A stretch of 6,619 nt of DNA from Rhizobiaceae bacterium (GCA_913776675.1 CAJYRE010000314.1:1-6619); one strand, 5' to 3'; shown: positions 1 to 5,666, counted from the first letter of the stretch. Numbers and translations: made by a program. The notes: a model not told the origin generated them from the sequence alone.

Positions 1-2
1 TT

Positions 3-197
3 GTCGAGGCGATCATTCGGCTCTGCGGTATTCTGAAAATGGGAACCACCGCCGAAGGCGTTGAAACGCAAGACCAACTTGATTTGCTCAAGTCTATCGG
101 CTGCGAACTGGTGCAGGGTTACTTCATTGGGCATCCCCGGCAGTTCATTGGCGACGCGAATGCCTGGAGCCTCAATAAGCAACAAATGAGCCTGTAA
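3..197 (+). CDS. EAL-domain cyclic-di-GMP phosphodiesterase, C-terminal end (partial)
   Basis: Only the last 64 codons are in the window; the gene begins upstream. The readable sequence contains TAEGVET followed by QLDLLKSIGCELVQGYFIGHP, the conserved end of EAL domains: the AEGVE segment with a family-conserved acidic residue, and the GC-x-x-x-QGY-x-x-x-x-P signature. By family knowledge EAL domains hydrolyse cyclic di-GMP to pGpG and control motility and biofilm switching in the cytoplasm. The catalytic EAL motif itself and any upstream GGDEF, PAS or membrane segments lie outside the window, so activity cannot be judged. It stops at TAA 195-197 with a short tail (NKQQMSL). It is probably host chromosome flanking the prophage. 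The domain call is confident; that it is host rather than cargo is inferred from its type. Confidence 0.9.
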   Translation, partial: VEAIIRLCGILKMGTTAEGVETQDQLDLLKSIGCELVQGYFIGHPRQFIGDANAWSLNKQQMSL

Positions 198-330
198 ACG
201 CGTTTTGTCGTATGGTTTTGCCACGCGCGGCACGCTTTCACATGGTGTATTCAACATCTATCCTGATAGAGTTTTGACCTTATACAGCAACCTTTGTACG
301 TTTTATAAAACGCACAGTGCTGTAAACGCG
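192..330. repeat. 11-base direct repeat CTGTAAACGCG flanking the gap before the phage genes
   Basis: CTGTAAACGCG occurs at 192-202, where it spans the TAA stop of the EAL gene, and again at 320-330, just before the first phage gene. The copies are 128 bases apart on the same strand. A repeat that covers a host stop codon resembles the way integrated elements duplicate the end of a target gene, but no integrase is visible, so this is only a candidate junction mark. Confidence 0.3.
281..326. promoter_or_regulatory. Nested dyad: possible operator or control region upstream of the phage genes
   Basis: A perfect 14-base palindrome (CGTTTTATAAAACG, 299-312) sits between two inverted arms, TATACAGCA at 281-289 and TGCTGTAAA at 318-326. 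The arms match as inverted repeats except for one base and are almost centred on the palindrome. A TTGACC hexamer at 274-279 could be a -35 element, but no good -10 lies at normal spacing. The layout suits a repressor operator controlling the gene at 345. No cognate regulator is in the window, so the role is inferred. Confidence 0.3.
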
Positions 331-344
331 AAAATCAAGCTGTT

Positions 345-623
345 GTGGGATTTGATGGCGGACAGGGAGGTAATGCGGATACACCGCAAAAACAATCCGC
401 TAGCCTGTCCACCCCTGCAAGTACTGCCATTGATAACATTGAAGAAAATGGCGCAACGTCTAACCGCATTCAGGCCGCCGCACTCTGGCTTTCACAGCAC
501 CGCGACACGGTAGGAAGCAATGTCATTGCGGTCCTGAAGGAGCGCTTCTCTCTTGGCAATCTTGAGGCGATAGACGCGGCAAAGCAGGCGCATGCGCTGG
601 CCTACGGTGGCCGCCATGGGTGA
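345..623 (+). CDS. Small conserved phage-type protein of unknown function
   Basis: This encodes 92 residues from a GTG start. That is the only usable start in the open frame, because an in-frame stop lies at 306-308, but no clear ribosome site precedes it. The first ~40 residues are Ser/Thr/Gln-rich and look disordered. The second half (about residues 41-85, RIQAAALWLSQHRD then VIAVLKERFSLGNLEAIDAAKQA) looks like two or three short helices. From memory it resembles small prophage proteins of alphaproteobacteria that have an AA-x-WLA motif followed by a LKERFGL-x-x-x-EA motif. Their function is not known to me. The stop codon is buried in the start of the next gene (ATGGGTGA, 616-623), so the two are probably translationally coupled. 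A TTG-start frame at 205-513 overlaps it and is judged a shadow. Confidence 0.6.
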   Translation: MGFDGGQGGNADTPQKQSASLSTPASTAIDNIEENGATSNRIQAAALWLSQHRDTVGSNVIAVLKERFSLGNLEAIDAAKQAHALAYGGRHG

Positions 624-1344
624 AGCGTTTCCAATCTCCGCAGCGCTTGCCCGCAGCCTTGCCAGCCGTCCAAAGCTGTCGGCGTCTGATGTGGCCATCA
701 TGAATGGCTATCTCACGGGCGCTATGCCGACACAGCCCGCGAGCAAACAGCCGACAAGCTTCAACATCCTAAGCCCGCACCTTCGCCGGATGCAGCGCCT
801 TGCGGGCCGCAAGTGGCAACGCTCGCCGGATCGTGCGGCGTCGATGGCTCGCAAGCGCAAGCTGGGCGGATCAAGCGGGATGCCTGACACCATCCGCCAC
901 CACTACACGGAAGGAGAACGCGCCGTGCTGACGGTGATTGCGGGCGAGGTGAAGCACCACGGCCTGTGTGACCTTGCGGTGGATCGTATCGCCGCCATTG
1001 CTGGCTTGAGCCGCACCACGGTGCAGAACGCTATTCGTGAAGCCCGCGCCCTTGGCCACCTGTCTGTAGAGAGCCGCCCGCGCAAGGGACAGAAGAACCT
1101 CACCAACCTTGTGCGGATTGTCTCGCCTGAATGGCTGGCATGGCTCAAGCGCGGGCCTTCGCTGGCAAGACAGATAGGGTTCAAAGATTTCCACCCCACG
1201 AAGAACCAAGATAAAAACAATAACCCTCGTGATGGAAAGAGCCGCAACGATAGCACTCGCGGCAAGCGCTGCATGGGCTTGGGAGAGGGAGAGAGCGGCG
1301 CGGTTGCGGGCAACAACCACCAGCGAGGGCGCGGCAATGGCTAA
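616..1344 (+). CDS. Winged helix-turn-helix phage protein, possible replication or regulatory factor
   Basis: This encodes 242 residues if started at ATG 616; ATG 592 would add eight residues but overlaps the upstream gene more deeply. Residues ~98-170 form a winged-helix region. A helix (EGERAVLTVIAGEVKHHG) leads to LAVDRIAAIAGLSRTTVQNAIREARALG, a classic helix-turn-helix (about 121-147), followed by a basic wing (SRPRKGQKNLTNLVRIV). The N-terminal ~90 residues contain a basic linker (RRMQRLAGRKWQRS); the C-terminal tail after ~190 is Lys/Asn/Gly-rich and probably disordered. DNA binding is well supported. Whether it regulates transcription, starts replication, or fills the place of the missing small terminase subunit cannot be told. 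It overlaps the HNH start by 8 bases (1337-1344), the same geometry as its own upstream junction. Confidence 0.8.
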   Translation: MGEAFPISAALARSLASRPKLSASDVAIMNGYLTGAMPTQPASKQPTSFNILSPHLRRMQRLAGRKWQRSPDRAASMARKRKLGGSSGMPDTIRHHYTEGERAVLTVIAGEVKHHGLCDLAVDRIAAIAGLSRTTVQNAIREARALGHLSVESRPRKGQKNLTNLVRIVSPEWLAWLKRGPSLARQIGFKDFHPTKNQDKNNNPRDGKSRNDSTRGKRCMGLGEGESGAVAGNNHQRGRGNG

Positions 1345-1765
1345 ATGGCCCTACAACACCACGCAATGGCAAAAGCTGCGGCTGGCCAAGCTGACGGCCA
1401 CGCCGCTGTGTGAGCCGTGCGGATTGCGCGGGCAGGTGACTGTTGCAAAAGCCGTGGACCACATGACGCCAATTAACGCGGGCGGCGATCCGTTCCCTCC
1501 ACTCGATGGGCTGACCTCGATGTGTGAGCGTTGCCACAATGAGAAGACGGCGGCGAACGACCGCAAGCACAAGAAACCATTCGCCCGGAAGGTCAAAGGT
1601 TTCGATGCATCGGGCAATCCGGTGGACCAATCCGACGCTTGGCATAGGGGTGGGGGCGGGTCAAATCACCAGAACGAGGCTGGGCGCGGACCGATGTCCC
1701 AGATAGGAATATACTTAGTTTCAGGGGTTCAAGCCTTTGAAGAAAATGATGAAATAGGATTTTAG
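1337..1765 (+). CDS. HNH endonuclease, terminase-associated
   Basis: This encodes 142 residues from ATG 1337 with a weak GAGGG ribosome site. Motifs in order: an N-terminal W-x-x-LR-x-x-KL segment (11-19), a first zinc pair CEPC (25-28), the catalytic core AVDHMTPINAGGDPF (39-53) with the Asp-His pair at 41-42, then LTSMCERCHNEKTA (59-72) with the second Cys pair (63, 66) and His67. This is the phage HNH type found beside terL in HK97-like packaging modules. By family knowledge such proteins nick DNA and assist terminase cleavage at cos-type ends. The usual GFDASGNP-like tail is present at ~88-95. The last ~20 residues (from MSQIGIYLVSG) look unlike the rest and more AT-rich, perhaps a fusion left by a deletion. 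The small terminase gene normally placed next is missing. Confidence 0.9.
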   Translation: MAKWPYNTTQWQKLRLAKLTATPLCEPCGLRGQVTVAKAVDHMTPINAGGDPFPPLDGLTSMCERCHNEKTAANDRKHKKPFARKVKGFDASGNPVDQSDAWHRGGGGSNHQNEAGRGPMSQIGIYLVSGVQAFEENDEIGF

Positions 1766-1767
1766 TA

Positions 1768-3393
1768 ATGGCAACTCGGGGCATTGGTGCAAAGGCACTT
1801 TCAAAGCGTGGCAAGGTCGAAGTGCGCGAGGTCTTGCCCTGGAATGCGCCGGGCTTGTCCCGTGCGGGCCGGGTGATTGCCTTTCTGGAAGATTTGCCAA
1901 TCACGGCGGGCAAATTGGCCGGGTCGAAAATGACGTTGCGGCCTTGGCAGTGCGAATTTATCGAGGCGGTCTATGCCGAAAACGGCGAAGGCCGCCGCCC
2001 GATCCGCACGGCGGTTTTGTCCATGGCTCGCAAGAACGGCAAGACACAGCTTGCGGCGGGCCTTGCCCTTTGCCACCTGATGGGACCGGAAGCCGAACCG
2101 CGAGGCGAGGTCTATTCCGCCGCCTTGACCCGCGATCAGGCCGCCAAGCTGTTTCAGGAAATGCGCGCCATCCTCAACGAGCACCCGGAGCTGGATGACC
2201 GCGCAAACGTGATCCAGTTCAGCAAGCAAATTGAGGTGCTGACTGGCGACGGGGCAGGTTCAATCTATGCGGCGCTGTCGGCGGATGCGGGTTCTAAAAT
2301 GGGCCTGTCACCGTCCTTCGTGGTTTATGATGAGCTGGGCAGTGCGCCAAACCGCGAGCTGTTTGACGCGCTGGATACGGCCACAGGCGCACGCGATAAC
2401 CCGCTGATGATTTGCATTTCCACACAGGCCGCCGCCGACCACCATGTGTTTTCCGAGCTGATCGATTACGGCACCCGCGTTAATTCCGGCGATATTCAAG
2501 ACCCAAGCTTTCACCTGACACTCTATGCCGCGCCCGCCGATGCCGACCCGTGGAGCCGTGAGGCGTGGATTGCCGCAAACCCGGCGCTGGCCGATTTTCG
2601 ATCCTTGGAAGACGTGGAGCGCCAAGCCTCACAGGCCCGGCTTGTTCCGTCCAAGGAAAGCGCGTTTCGAAATCTGATCCTCAATCAGCGGGTTTCCGCC
2701 GTGTCGCGCTTTATCCATAAGGCCGAATGGGACCGCTGCAATGGCGCGGTGGAGCTGGTCAGCCTTGCGGGCCGCGAATGCTATGGCGGGCTTGATCTGT
2801 CCGGTTCACGTGACCTCACGGCCTTTGTGCTGGTGTTTCCGCAAGAGGGGCGGCGGTTTGATGTGGTGTGTCAGTTCTTCATGCCAGAGGCGAATATTAC
2901 TGAGCGTTCCAATGAGGACCGCGTTCCCTATGAGCTTTGGGCGCGGCAAGGCTTTATCACGCTTATTCCCGGCTCCACCATTGATCCCGGCTTTGTGGCG
3001 CAAGCCATCATGCAGGCGGCGCAAACCTATGATTTGCGCACCGTGGCTTATGACCGTTGGCGGATTGAGGATTTGAAGCGCGAGCTTGGCTTGTTTGGCG
3101 GCACTGTGCCGCTGGAGCCGTTCGGGCAGGGCTATAAGGATATGTCGCCCGCCGTGGATACGCTGGAGCGCAACGTGGCCGAACAGCTTTTACGCCATGG
3201 CGGCAACCCGGTGCTGAACATGTGTTCGGCAAATGCGGTTGTCACCCGCGATCCTGCCGGAAGCCGTAAACTGGACAAAAGCAAGGCCACGGGCCGCATT
3301 GATGGGCTGGTGGCCTTGGCGATGGCGTTGCAGGTCAGTGGGCGTCATGAGCCGGAGGTGCTTCCGGCGTGGGTTTTGGATGCGATGGGGTGA
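1768..3393 (+). CDS. terL: Phage terminase large subunit (packaging ATPase and nuclease)
   Basis: This encodes 541 residues from ATG 1768, with AGGA at 1756-1759 inside the end of the HNH gene and a 2-base gap between the genes. ATPase motifs: adenine-contact-like LRPWQ at 57-61, Walker A SMARKNGKT at 85-93, Walker B FVVYDELG at 184-191 with Asp188-Glu189, and coupling motif CISTQ at 216-220. The RNase H-like nuclease follows with acidic residues in YGGLDLSGSRDLTA (Asp343), VAYDRW (Asp429) and GRIDGLVALAMA (Asp512). Length and order match intact HK97-type large terminases, which pump DNA into the prohead and cut the concatemer. All key residues seem present, so the gene looks functional even though its normal neighbours (small terminase, portal, protease) are absent. 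Its last 128 bases recur in diverged form at 4248-4368. Confidence 0.96.
   Translation: MATRGIGAKALSKRGKVEVREVLPWNAPGLSRAGRVIAFLEDLPITAGKLAGSKMTLRPWQCEFIEAVYAENGEGRRPIRTAVLSMARKNGKTQLAAGLALCHLMGPEAEPRGEVYSAALTRDQAAKLFQEMRAILNEHPELDDRANVIQFSKQIEVLTGDGAGSIYAALSADAGSKMGLSPSFVVYDELGSAPNRELFDALDTATGARDNPLMICISTQAAADHHVFSELIDYGTRVNSGDIQDPSFHLTLYAAPADADPWSREAWIAANPALADFRSLEDVERQASQARLVPSKESAFRNLILNQRVSAVSRFIHKAEWDRCNGAVELVSLAGRECYGGLDLSGSRDLTAFVLVFPQEGRRFDVVCQFFMPEANITERSNEDRVPYELWARQGFITLIPGSTIDPGFVAQAIMQAAQTYDLRTVAYDRWRIEDLKRELGLFGGTVPLEPFGQGYKDMSPAVDTLERNVAEQLLRHGGNPVLNMCSANAVVTRDPAGSRKLDKSKATGRIDGLVALAMALQVSGRHEPEVLPAWVLDAMG
3266..3393 (+). repeat. Intact copy of the duplicated terL 3' tail
   Basis: This stretch encodes terL residues from Arg500 to the stop. 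It recurs as a diverged direct copy at 4248-4368. By hand alignment about 101 of 121 aligned bases match (~83%), with a single 7-base gap in the second copy. The two copies bracket the AT-rich minus-strand gene. Confidence 0.9.
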
Positions 3394-3401
3394 ATGTTGA
3401 A

Positions 3402-4115
3402 TTATATTTTATTATGGCTTGCAGAAAATATGCTTTCTCGAAACATATCTATTATTCTTTGAGGAAGATTGGATGTGTATATTGGGTCTGGTTCCGGTGT
3501 GTTATTTTTTTTAATTAAAACATATCGCCATTCATCTTCAACAGAAAATTTATCCGGCTTTGTGAATGCTTGCTCAATTAATCTTTGACCAGAATTATAA
3601 TCTAATCCACGCATTTGAACGACTGCGGAGTCAATTTTATTATATCTGTCCTTATATACCACTCTTTTTGAAATCCAATGATTGCCTTCGCCAAATAGGT
3701 GATCTGACATGTGTTTCAGCGCTAATAAAAATGTATTTCTATGTATTTCTATATATTCAGTTAAGCTGGGGTTTTCTTTATATTCGCCGATCCCGTTGAT
3801 TAGATTTTTGTGGCGTATTGCGCTGTATCCTCCTCTCGATGCGCAGAATATATTGCAGTTAATTCGTTCAATTATCTCAATCGATGTGCCACTTAAGGCA
3901 CCTGCCACAGTTACATTGCTAAATGTGTTTGTACCAATTGACCATGACGAATTAAAAAGGTCCCCAACAACATGTGTCGCTCCAACACCTTCGGCGGTGT
4001 CACTTAGGAGGCCGGTACTCTCTCCCTTTGAATATTCACCGTGCGTTCCGATCCTGAAATGGCCGCGTAACATTCTCTCTTTGTTTTCCGGGGTGCAATG
4101 TTTGGTTAGTAGCAA
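3402..4115 (-). CDS. Uncharacterised accessory (moron-type) protein, possibly DUF2971-like
   Basis: This encodes 237 residues from TTG 4115. No ATG exists in the open frame, and AGGA at 4127-4124 lies 8 bases upstream, so TTG is well supported. There is no signal peptide or membrane segment. Notable segments: FRIGTHGEYS (20-29), LSDTAEG (37-43), IFCASRGGY (89-97), a central region rich in Tyr/His/Lys, and DEWRYVLIKK (194-203). The order F-x-IGT, then D-x-x-EG, a hydrophobic I-x-C-x-S strand and a late EWR motif recalls DUF2971-like proteins seen in defence and mobile islands, but I cannot confirm this by eye. The gene is clearly more AT-rich than the neighbouring phage genes and runs against them, ending 8 bases from the terL stop. 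That points to recent horizontal acquisition; anti-phage or lysogenic-conversion cargo is an inference. Confidence 0.75.
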   Translation of the reverse strand: MLLTKHCTPENKERMLRGHFRIGTHGEYSKGESTGLLSDTAEGVGATHVVGDLFNSSWSIGTNTFSNVTVAGALSGTSIEIIERINCNIFCASRGGYSAIRHKNLINGIGEYKENPSLTEYIEIHRNTFLLALKHMSDHLFGEGNHWISKRVVYKDRYNKIDSAVVQMRGLDYNSGQRLIEQAFTKPDKFSVEDEWRYVLIKKNNTPEPDPIYTSNLPQRIIDMFRESIFSASHNKI

Positions 4116-4123
4116 ATGGATTT

Positions 4124-4127
4124 TCCT
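4124..4127 (-). promoter_or_regulatory. Ribosome binding site that fixes the TTG start at 4115
   Basis: On the minus strand AGGA is followed by eight bases and then TTG. The frame upstream to the stop near 4180 contains no ATG or GTG, so this site decides the start of the AT-rich accessory gene. Confidence 0.6.
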
Positions 4128-4194
4128 TATCGCTGTATTGCTAATTAATGATTTTCTTTTGTTCTTTGCAACAGGATTTCATTCCAAGCTATGC

Positions 4195-4210
4195 CAAAAA
4201 TATATTTTTG
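4195..4210. promoter_or_regulatory. 16-base perfect AT-rich palindrome upstream of the accessory gene
   Basis: CAAAAATATATTTTTG is fully self-complementary. It lies about 80 bases upstream of the TTG start at 4115, in the only non-coding stretch (4116-4247) that can hold this gene's promoter. It may be an operator or an AT-rich promoter component. No convincing -35/-10 pair was found nearby; TTGCAA near 4170 has no good partner. Confidence 0.3.
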
Positions 4211-4247
4211 ACATGTGCCACAATGGCGTGTGATGCTTGTTGAGAGT

Positions 4248-4368
4248 GCAAATTGAACAAAAGCAAGGCTGTATTGATGGGCTGGTAGCCTTGGTAATGG
4301 CGTTACCAGTCAGTGGGCCTCATGATCCGGAAACGCTTCGGGCTTGGGTTTTGGATGCGATGGGGTAG
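4248..4368 (+). pseudogene. Diverged, frameshifted remnant of the terL 3' end
   Basis: The first part reads CKLNKSKA against RKLDKSKA of intact TerL. A 7-base gap relative to terL follows, which breaks the frame. The sequence then resumes as DGLVALVMALPVSGPHDP and on to WVLDAMG, matching the last 30 TerL residues at 24 positions, with TAG in place of TGA. About 83% of bases agree with 3266-3393. There is no start codon, ribosome site or catalytic half, so it cannot make a protein of use. Its divergence implies a related but different phage as the source, or an old duplication. It lies directly between the AT-rich gene's upstream region and the rhuM stop (4 bases away). Confidence 0.9.
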
Positions 4369-4372
4369 CTGA

Positions 4373-5410
4373 TTACTTCTTGCCGCGTGGCGGTTTCGGT
4401 AGCTCTTTCGCAGCTTTAGCCAAGTCGTTAATTGTGGCTTTGGCTTGCTGCTGACGTTCCAATTTTCGCTGCTGATCAAATTTATCGTACTGCGCTTCAG
4501 CGTGACGCTTCGCTTTGGCGGCACTGACACTGCCACCGTCCCGCAGTATGCGCCTGCCAAGGCCTTTCAATTGTTGTTCGAGCAGTTGTTCTGCATCACG
4601 CATGACGACCAAACGCCCCATGTCGAGCTGATCTTCAAAGATATCCAACAGTATTGTTGTCAATCGGTTTAATTCTTTGACTTCTACTTCGGTCAAATAG
4701 TTTTTGGAAACGGCAATGTCTGTTTTTCGGATGTTGTCGTTGGGCCATGTCTGAAGACCCATGTTGTCAGCACTATGCATTGCCCGCGACATGATGATTT
4801 CCGCAGGTGTTTGAGACACAACAGCAAAAATCAGTTTCGCCTGAGTGTGCTGATAAAATTCGCGGGCGGCCTCTGTCGATGCATCATAGTCTTGGCACAT
4901 TGAGCAAATTTTGCGAAGTTCAGCATAGACATTCGCTTCATCTGCGCGAATATCGCGGATGATTTCTTTAAGTTCGGCAATTCTGCCAGCATTTTCAGGC
5001 TGCTTTAGGCGTGGAGTGTCAACCACAAAGCCCTTCTTGGCAAATTGAACGAGAACCCCTGTTGCCCAGCGCCTGAACAGTGTGGCTTGTGCGGATGAAA
5101 CGCGGTAGCCGACGGATATAACAACGTCGAGATTGTAGAGCGTTGCGGGTCGTCCGGGAGTTGTTTGCACTTTTTGCAAAGAACTCGCCTCGTCCAATTC
5201 CCCCTCTTCAAAAATGTTGTTTATGTGTCTGGAAATGCTGGAAACGTCGCGCCCGAAAAGCTCACCTATTTGAGCTTGCGTCATCCAAAGGGTTTCGCCT
5301 TCGTAGCGAATATCAAGACGCATTCCTTTGTCGGTGCCATAAACGAGAAACTGATCTCCCGTTTCCATATCTTCTATCAGCTCAATTGGGTTGTTTTCAT
5401 TTTCGCTCAT
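4373..5410 (-). CDS. rhuM: RhuM-family protein (virulence RhuM family)
   Basis: This encodes 345 residues from ATG 5410. An ATG at 5419 and a TTG at 5428 are also in frame, but a TATAAT at 5440-5435 would start transcription near 5428, favouring 5410. The N-terminal half has LWMTQAQIGELFGRDVSSIS and RHINNIFEEGELDE (about 41-74), a helix-turn-helix-like segment, then YNLDVVISVGYRVSS and FRRWAT (92-117). These are the hallmark blocks of the family. The C-terminal half carries the second conserved block, with MGLQTW, IRKTDIAVSKNYLTEVE and LNRLTTILLDIFEDQ (217-261), and a basic Gln/Lys-rich tail. It looks full length. The family is named after a Salmonella pathogenicity-island gene and is common on mobile elements; its biochemical role is not settled. 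Its stop lies 4 bases from the terL-tail remnant. It shares strand and direction with the RNA and toxin upstream. Confidence 0.93.
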   Translation of the reverse strand: MSENENNPIELIEDMETGDQFLVYGTDKGMRLDIRYEGETLWMTQAQIGELFGRDVSSISRHINNIFEEGELDEASSLQKVQTTPGRPATLYNLDVVISVGYRVSSAQATLFRRWATGVLVQFAKKGFVVDTPRLKQPENAGRIAELKEIIRDIRADEANVYAELRKICSMCQDYDASTEAAREFYQHTQAKLIFAVVSQTPAEIIMSRAMHSADNMGLQTWPNDNIRKTDIAVSKNYLTEVEVKELNRLTTILLDIFEDQLDMGRLVVMRDAEQLLEQQLKGLGRRILRDGGSVSAAKAKRHAEAQYDKFDQQRKLERQQQAKATINDLAKAAKELPKPPRGKK

Positions 5411-5434
5411 TGGCAACATCCGAATCAAAAAGAA

Positions 5435-5440
5435 ATTATA
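5435..5440 (-). promoter_or_regulatory. Consensus -10 element for rhuM
   Basis: TATAAT on the minus strand matches the sigma-70 -10 consensus exactly. The base 17 upstream begins a region with no clear TTGACA (TCATTT is nearest). The predicted start, near 5428, gives a 5' leader of about 17 bases before ATG 5410, which carries a weak CGGA ribosome site. The promoter lies downstream of the terminator at 5541-5508, so rhuM can be expressed apart from the toxin gene. Confidence 0.5.
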
Positions 5441-5507
5441 ACGTTTTTCAGCGACTAAAATGACCCAAACATCTCAATGATTGGATAGCGACAGCGTATT
5501 CAATGGG

Positions 5508-5541
5508 ATAAAATTAAAGCCCTGCCTCGGAAGGCAGGGCT
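5508..5541 (-). terminator. Strong intrinsic terminator, minus strand
   Basis: The perfect 9-base-pair stem AGCCCTGCC / GGCAGGGCT (5541-5533 with 5526-5518) has a 6-base loop, TTCCGA, and is followed on the minus strand by TTAATTTTAT. On the plus strand no U-run follows the stem, so the direction is clear. It ends transcription of the PemK/MazF-like gene and the RNA candidate before rhuM. Confidence 0.88.
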
Positions 5542-5634
5542 GTCAACCATTCGGACTTGCATTCGTCCTACATAGGCTCGCCGCCTTTCGGCGGACTTGA
5601 GGCACACCACGGCAAGCCGCGAGTGCGATCAAGT
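5510..5634 (-). ncRNA. Structured RNA candidate between the PemK/MazF-like gene and rhuM
   Basis: Read on the minus strand, the segment folds into consecutive stems with little unpaired sequence. A long hairpin at 5634-5595 has outer stem ACUUGA/UCAAGU, then GCAC/GUGC, then CGCGG/CCGUG closed by CUUG. Directly after it comes CCGCC-GAAA-GGCGG (5594-5581), a GNRA tetraloop. Next is an AGCC/GGUU stem enclosing GGAC/GUCC (5578-5545). The terminator stem closes the set. The GNRA loop and the terminal U-run exist only on this strand. No open frame of note covers it. It could be an RNA antitoxin or sRNA for the adjacent orphan toxin, the 3' end of the toxin mRNA, or a leader acting on rhuM. The identity is not recognised; the stems themselves are directly visible. 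Confidence 0.6.
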
Positions 5635-5636
5635 GG

Positions 5637-5666
5637 ATAATTGGTATTTCTTGAGTGATTTGTCAA
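5637..5666 (-). promoter_or_regulatory. Possible dedicated promoter for the structured RNA
   Basis: TTGACA (5666-5661) matches the -35 consensus exactly. After an 18-base spacer comes AATTAT (5642-5637), 4 of 6 bases of the -10 consensus. A start near 5630 would fall at the base of the first RNA stem. The -35 overlaps an inverted repeat, GTCAAG/CTTGAC at 5677-5662, which could instead be an operator or a small hairpin just past the toxin stop. Confidence 0.4.

Noticed and set aside
205..513. Plus-strand 102-codon frame with a TTG start
   Set aside because: It overlaps the more convincing gene at 345-623, crosses the palindromic control region, and its translation lacks domain-like character.
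871..1645. Long minus-strand frames opposite the winged-helix and HNH genes
   Set aside because: They are antisense shadows of GC-rich coding sequence. The plus-strand products have clear motifs (HTH, HNH) and the shadows have none.
3566..4233. Plus-strand frames opposite the AT-rich gene
   Set aside because: They run across the minus-strand gene and its promoter region, have no ribosome sites, and do not continue into the terL-tail remnant.
3394..4252. Transposon ends around the AT-rich gene
   Set aside because: Short similarity between TGTTGAATT after terL and the complement of AATTGAACA before the remnant tail is only about 8 of 9 bases, and no transposase or target duplication beyond the terL tail was seen.
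4253..4368. Terminal terL-like codons as a separate small functional gene
   Set aside because: The copy has no start codon or ribosome site, is frameshifted within the homology, and covers only the last C-terminal stretch.
5515..5545. Terminator acting on the plus strand
   Set aside because: On the plus strand the stem is followed by GTCAACC rather than a T-run; the T-run is only on the minus strand.
5508..5640. Classical type III antitoxin (tandem pseudoknot repeats)
   Set aside because: No regular tandem repeat array of ~35 bases is present, and the neighbouring toxin has MazF/PemK rather than ToxN-like motifs.
5508..5640. Retron or tRNA gene
   Set aside because: There is no reverse transcriptase nearby, and the stems do not form a cloverleaf with a T-loop or a CCA-type acceptor.
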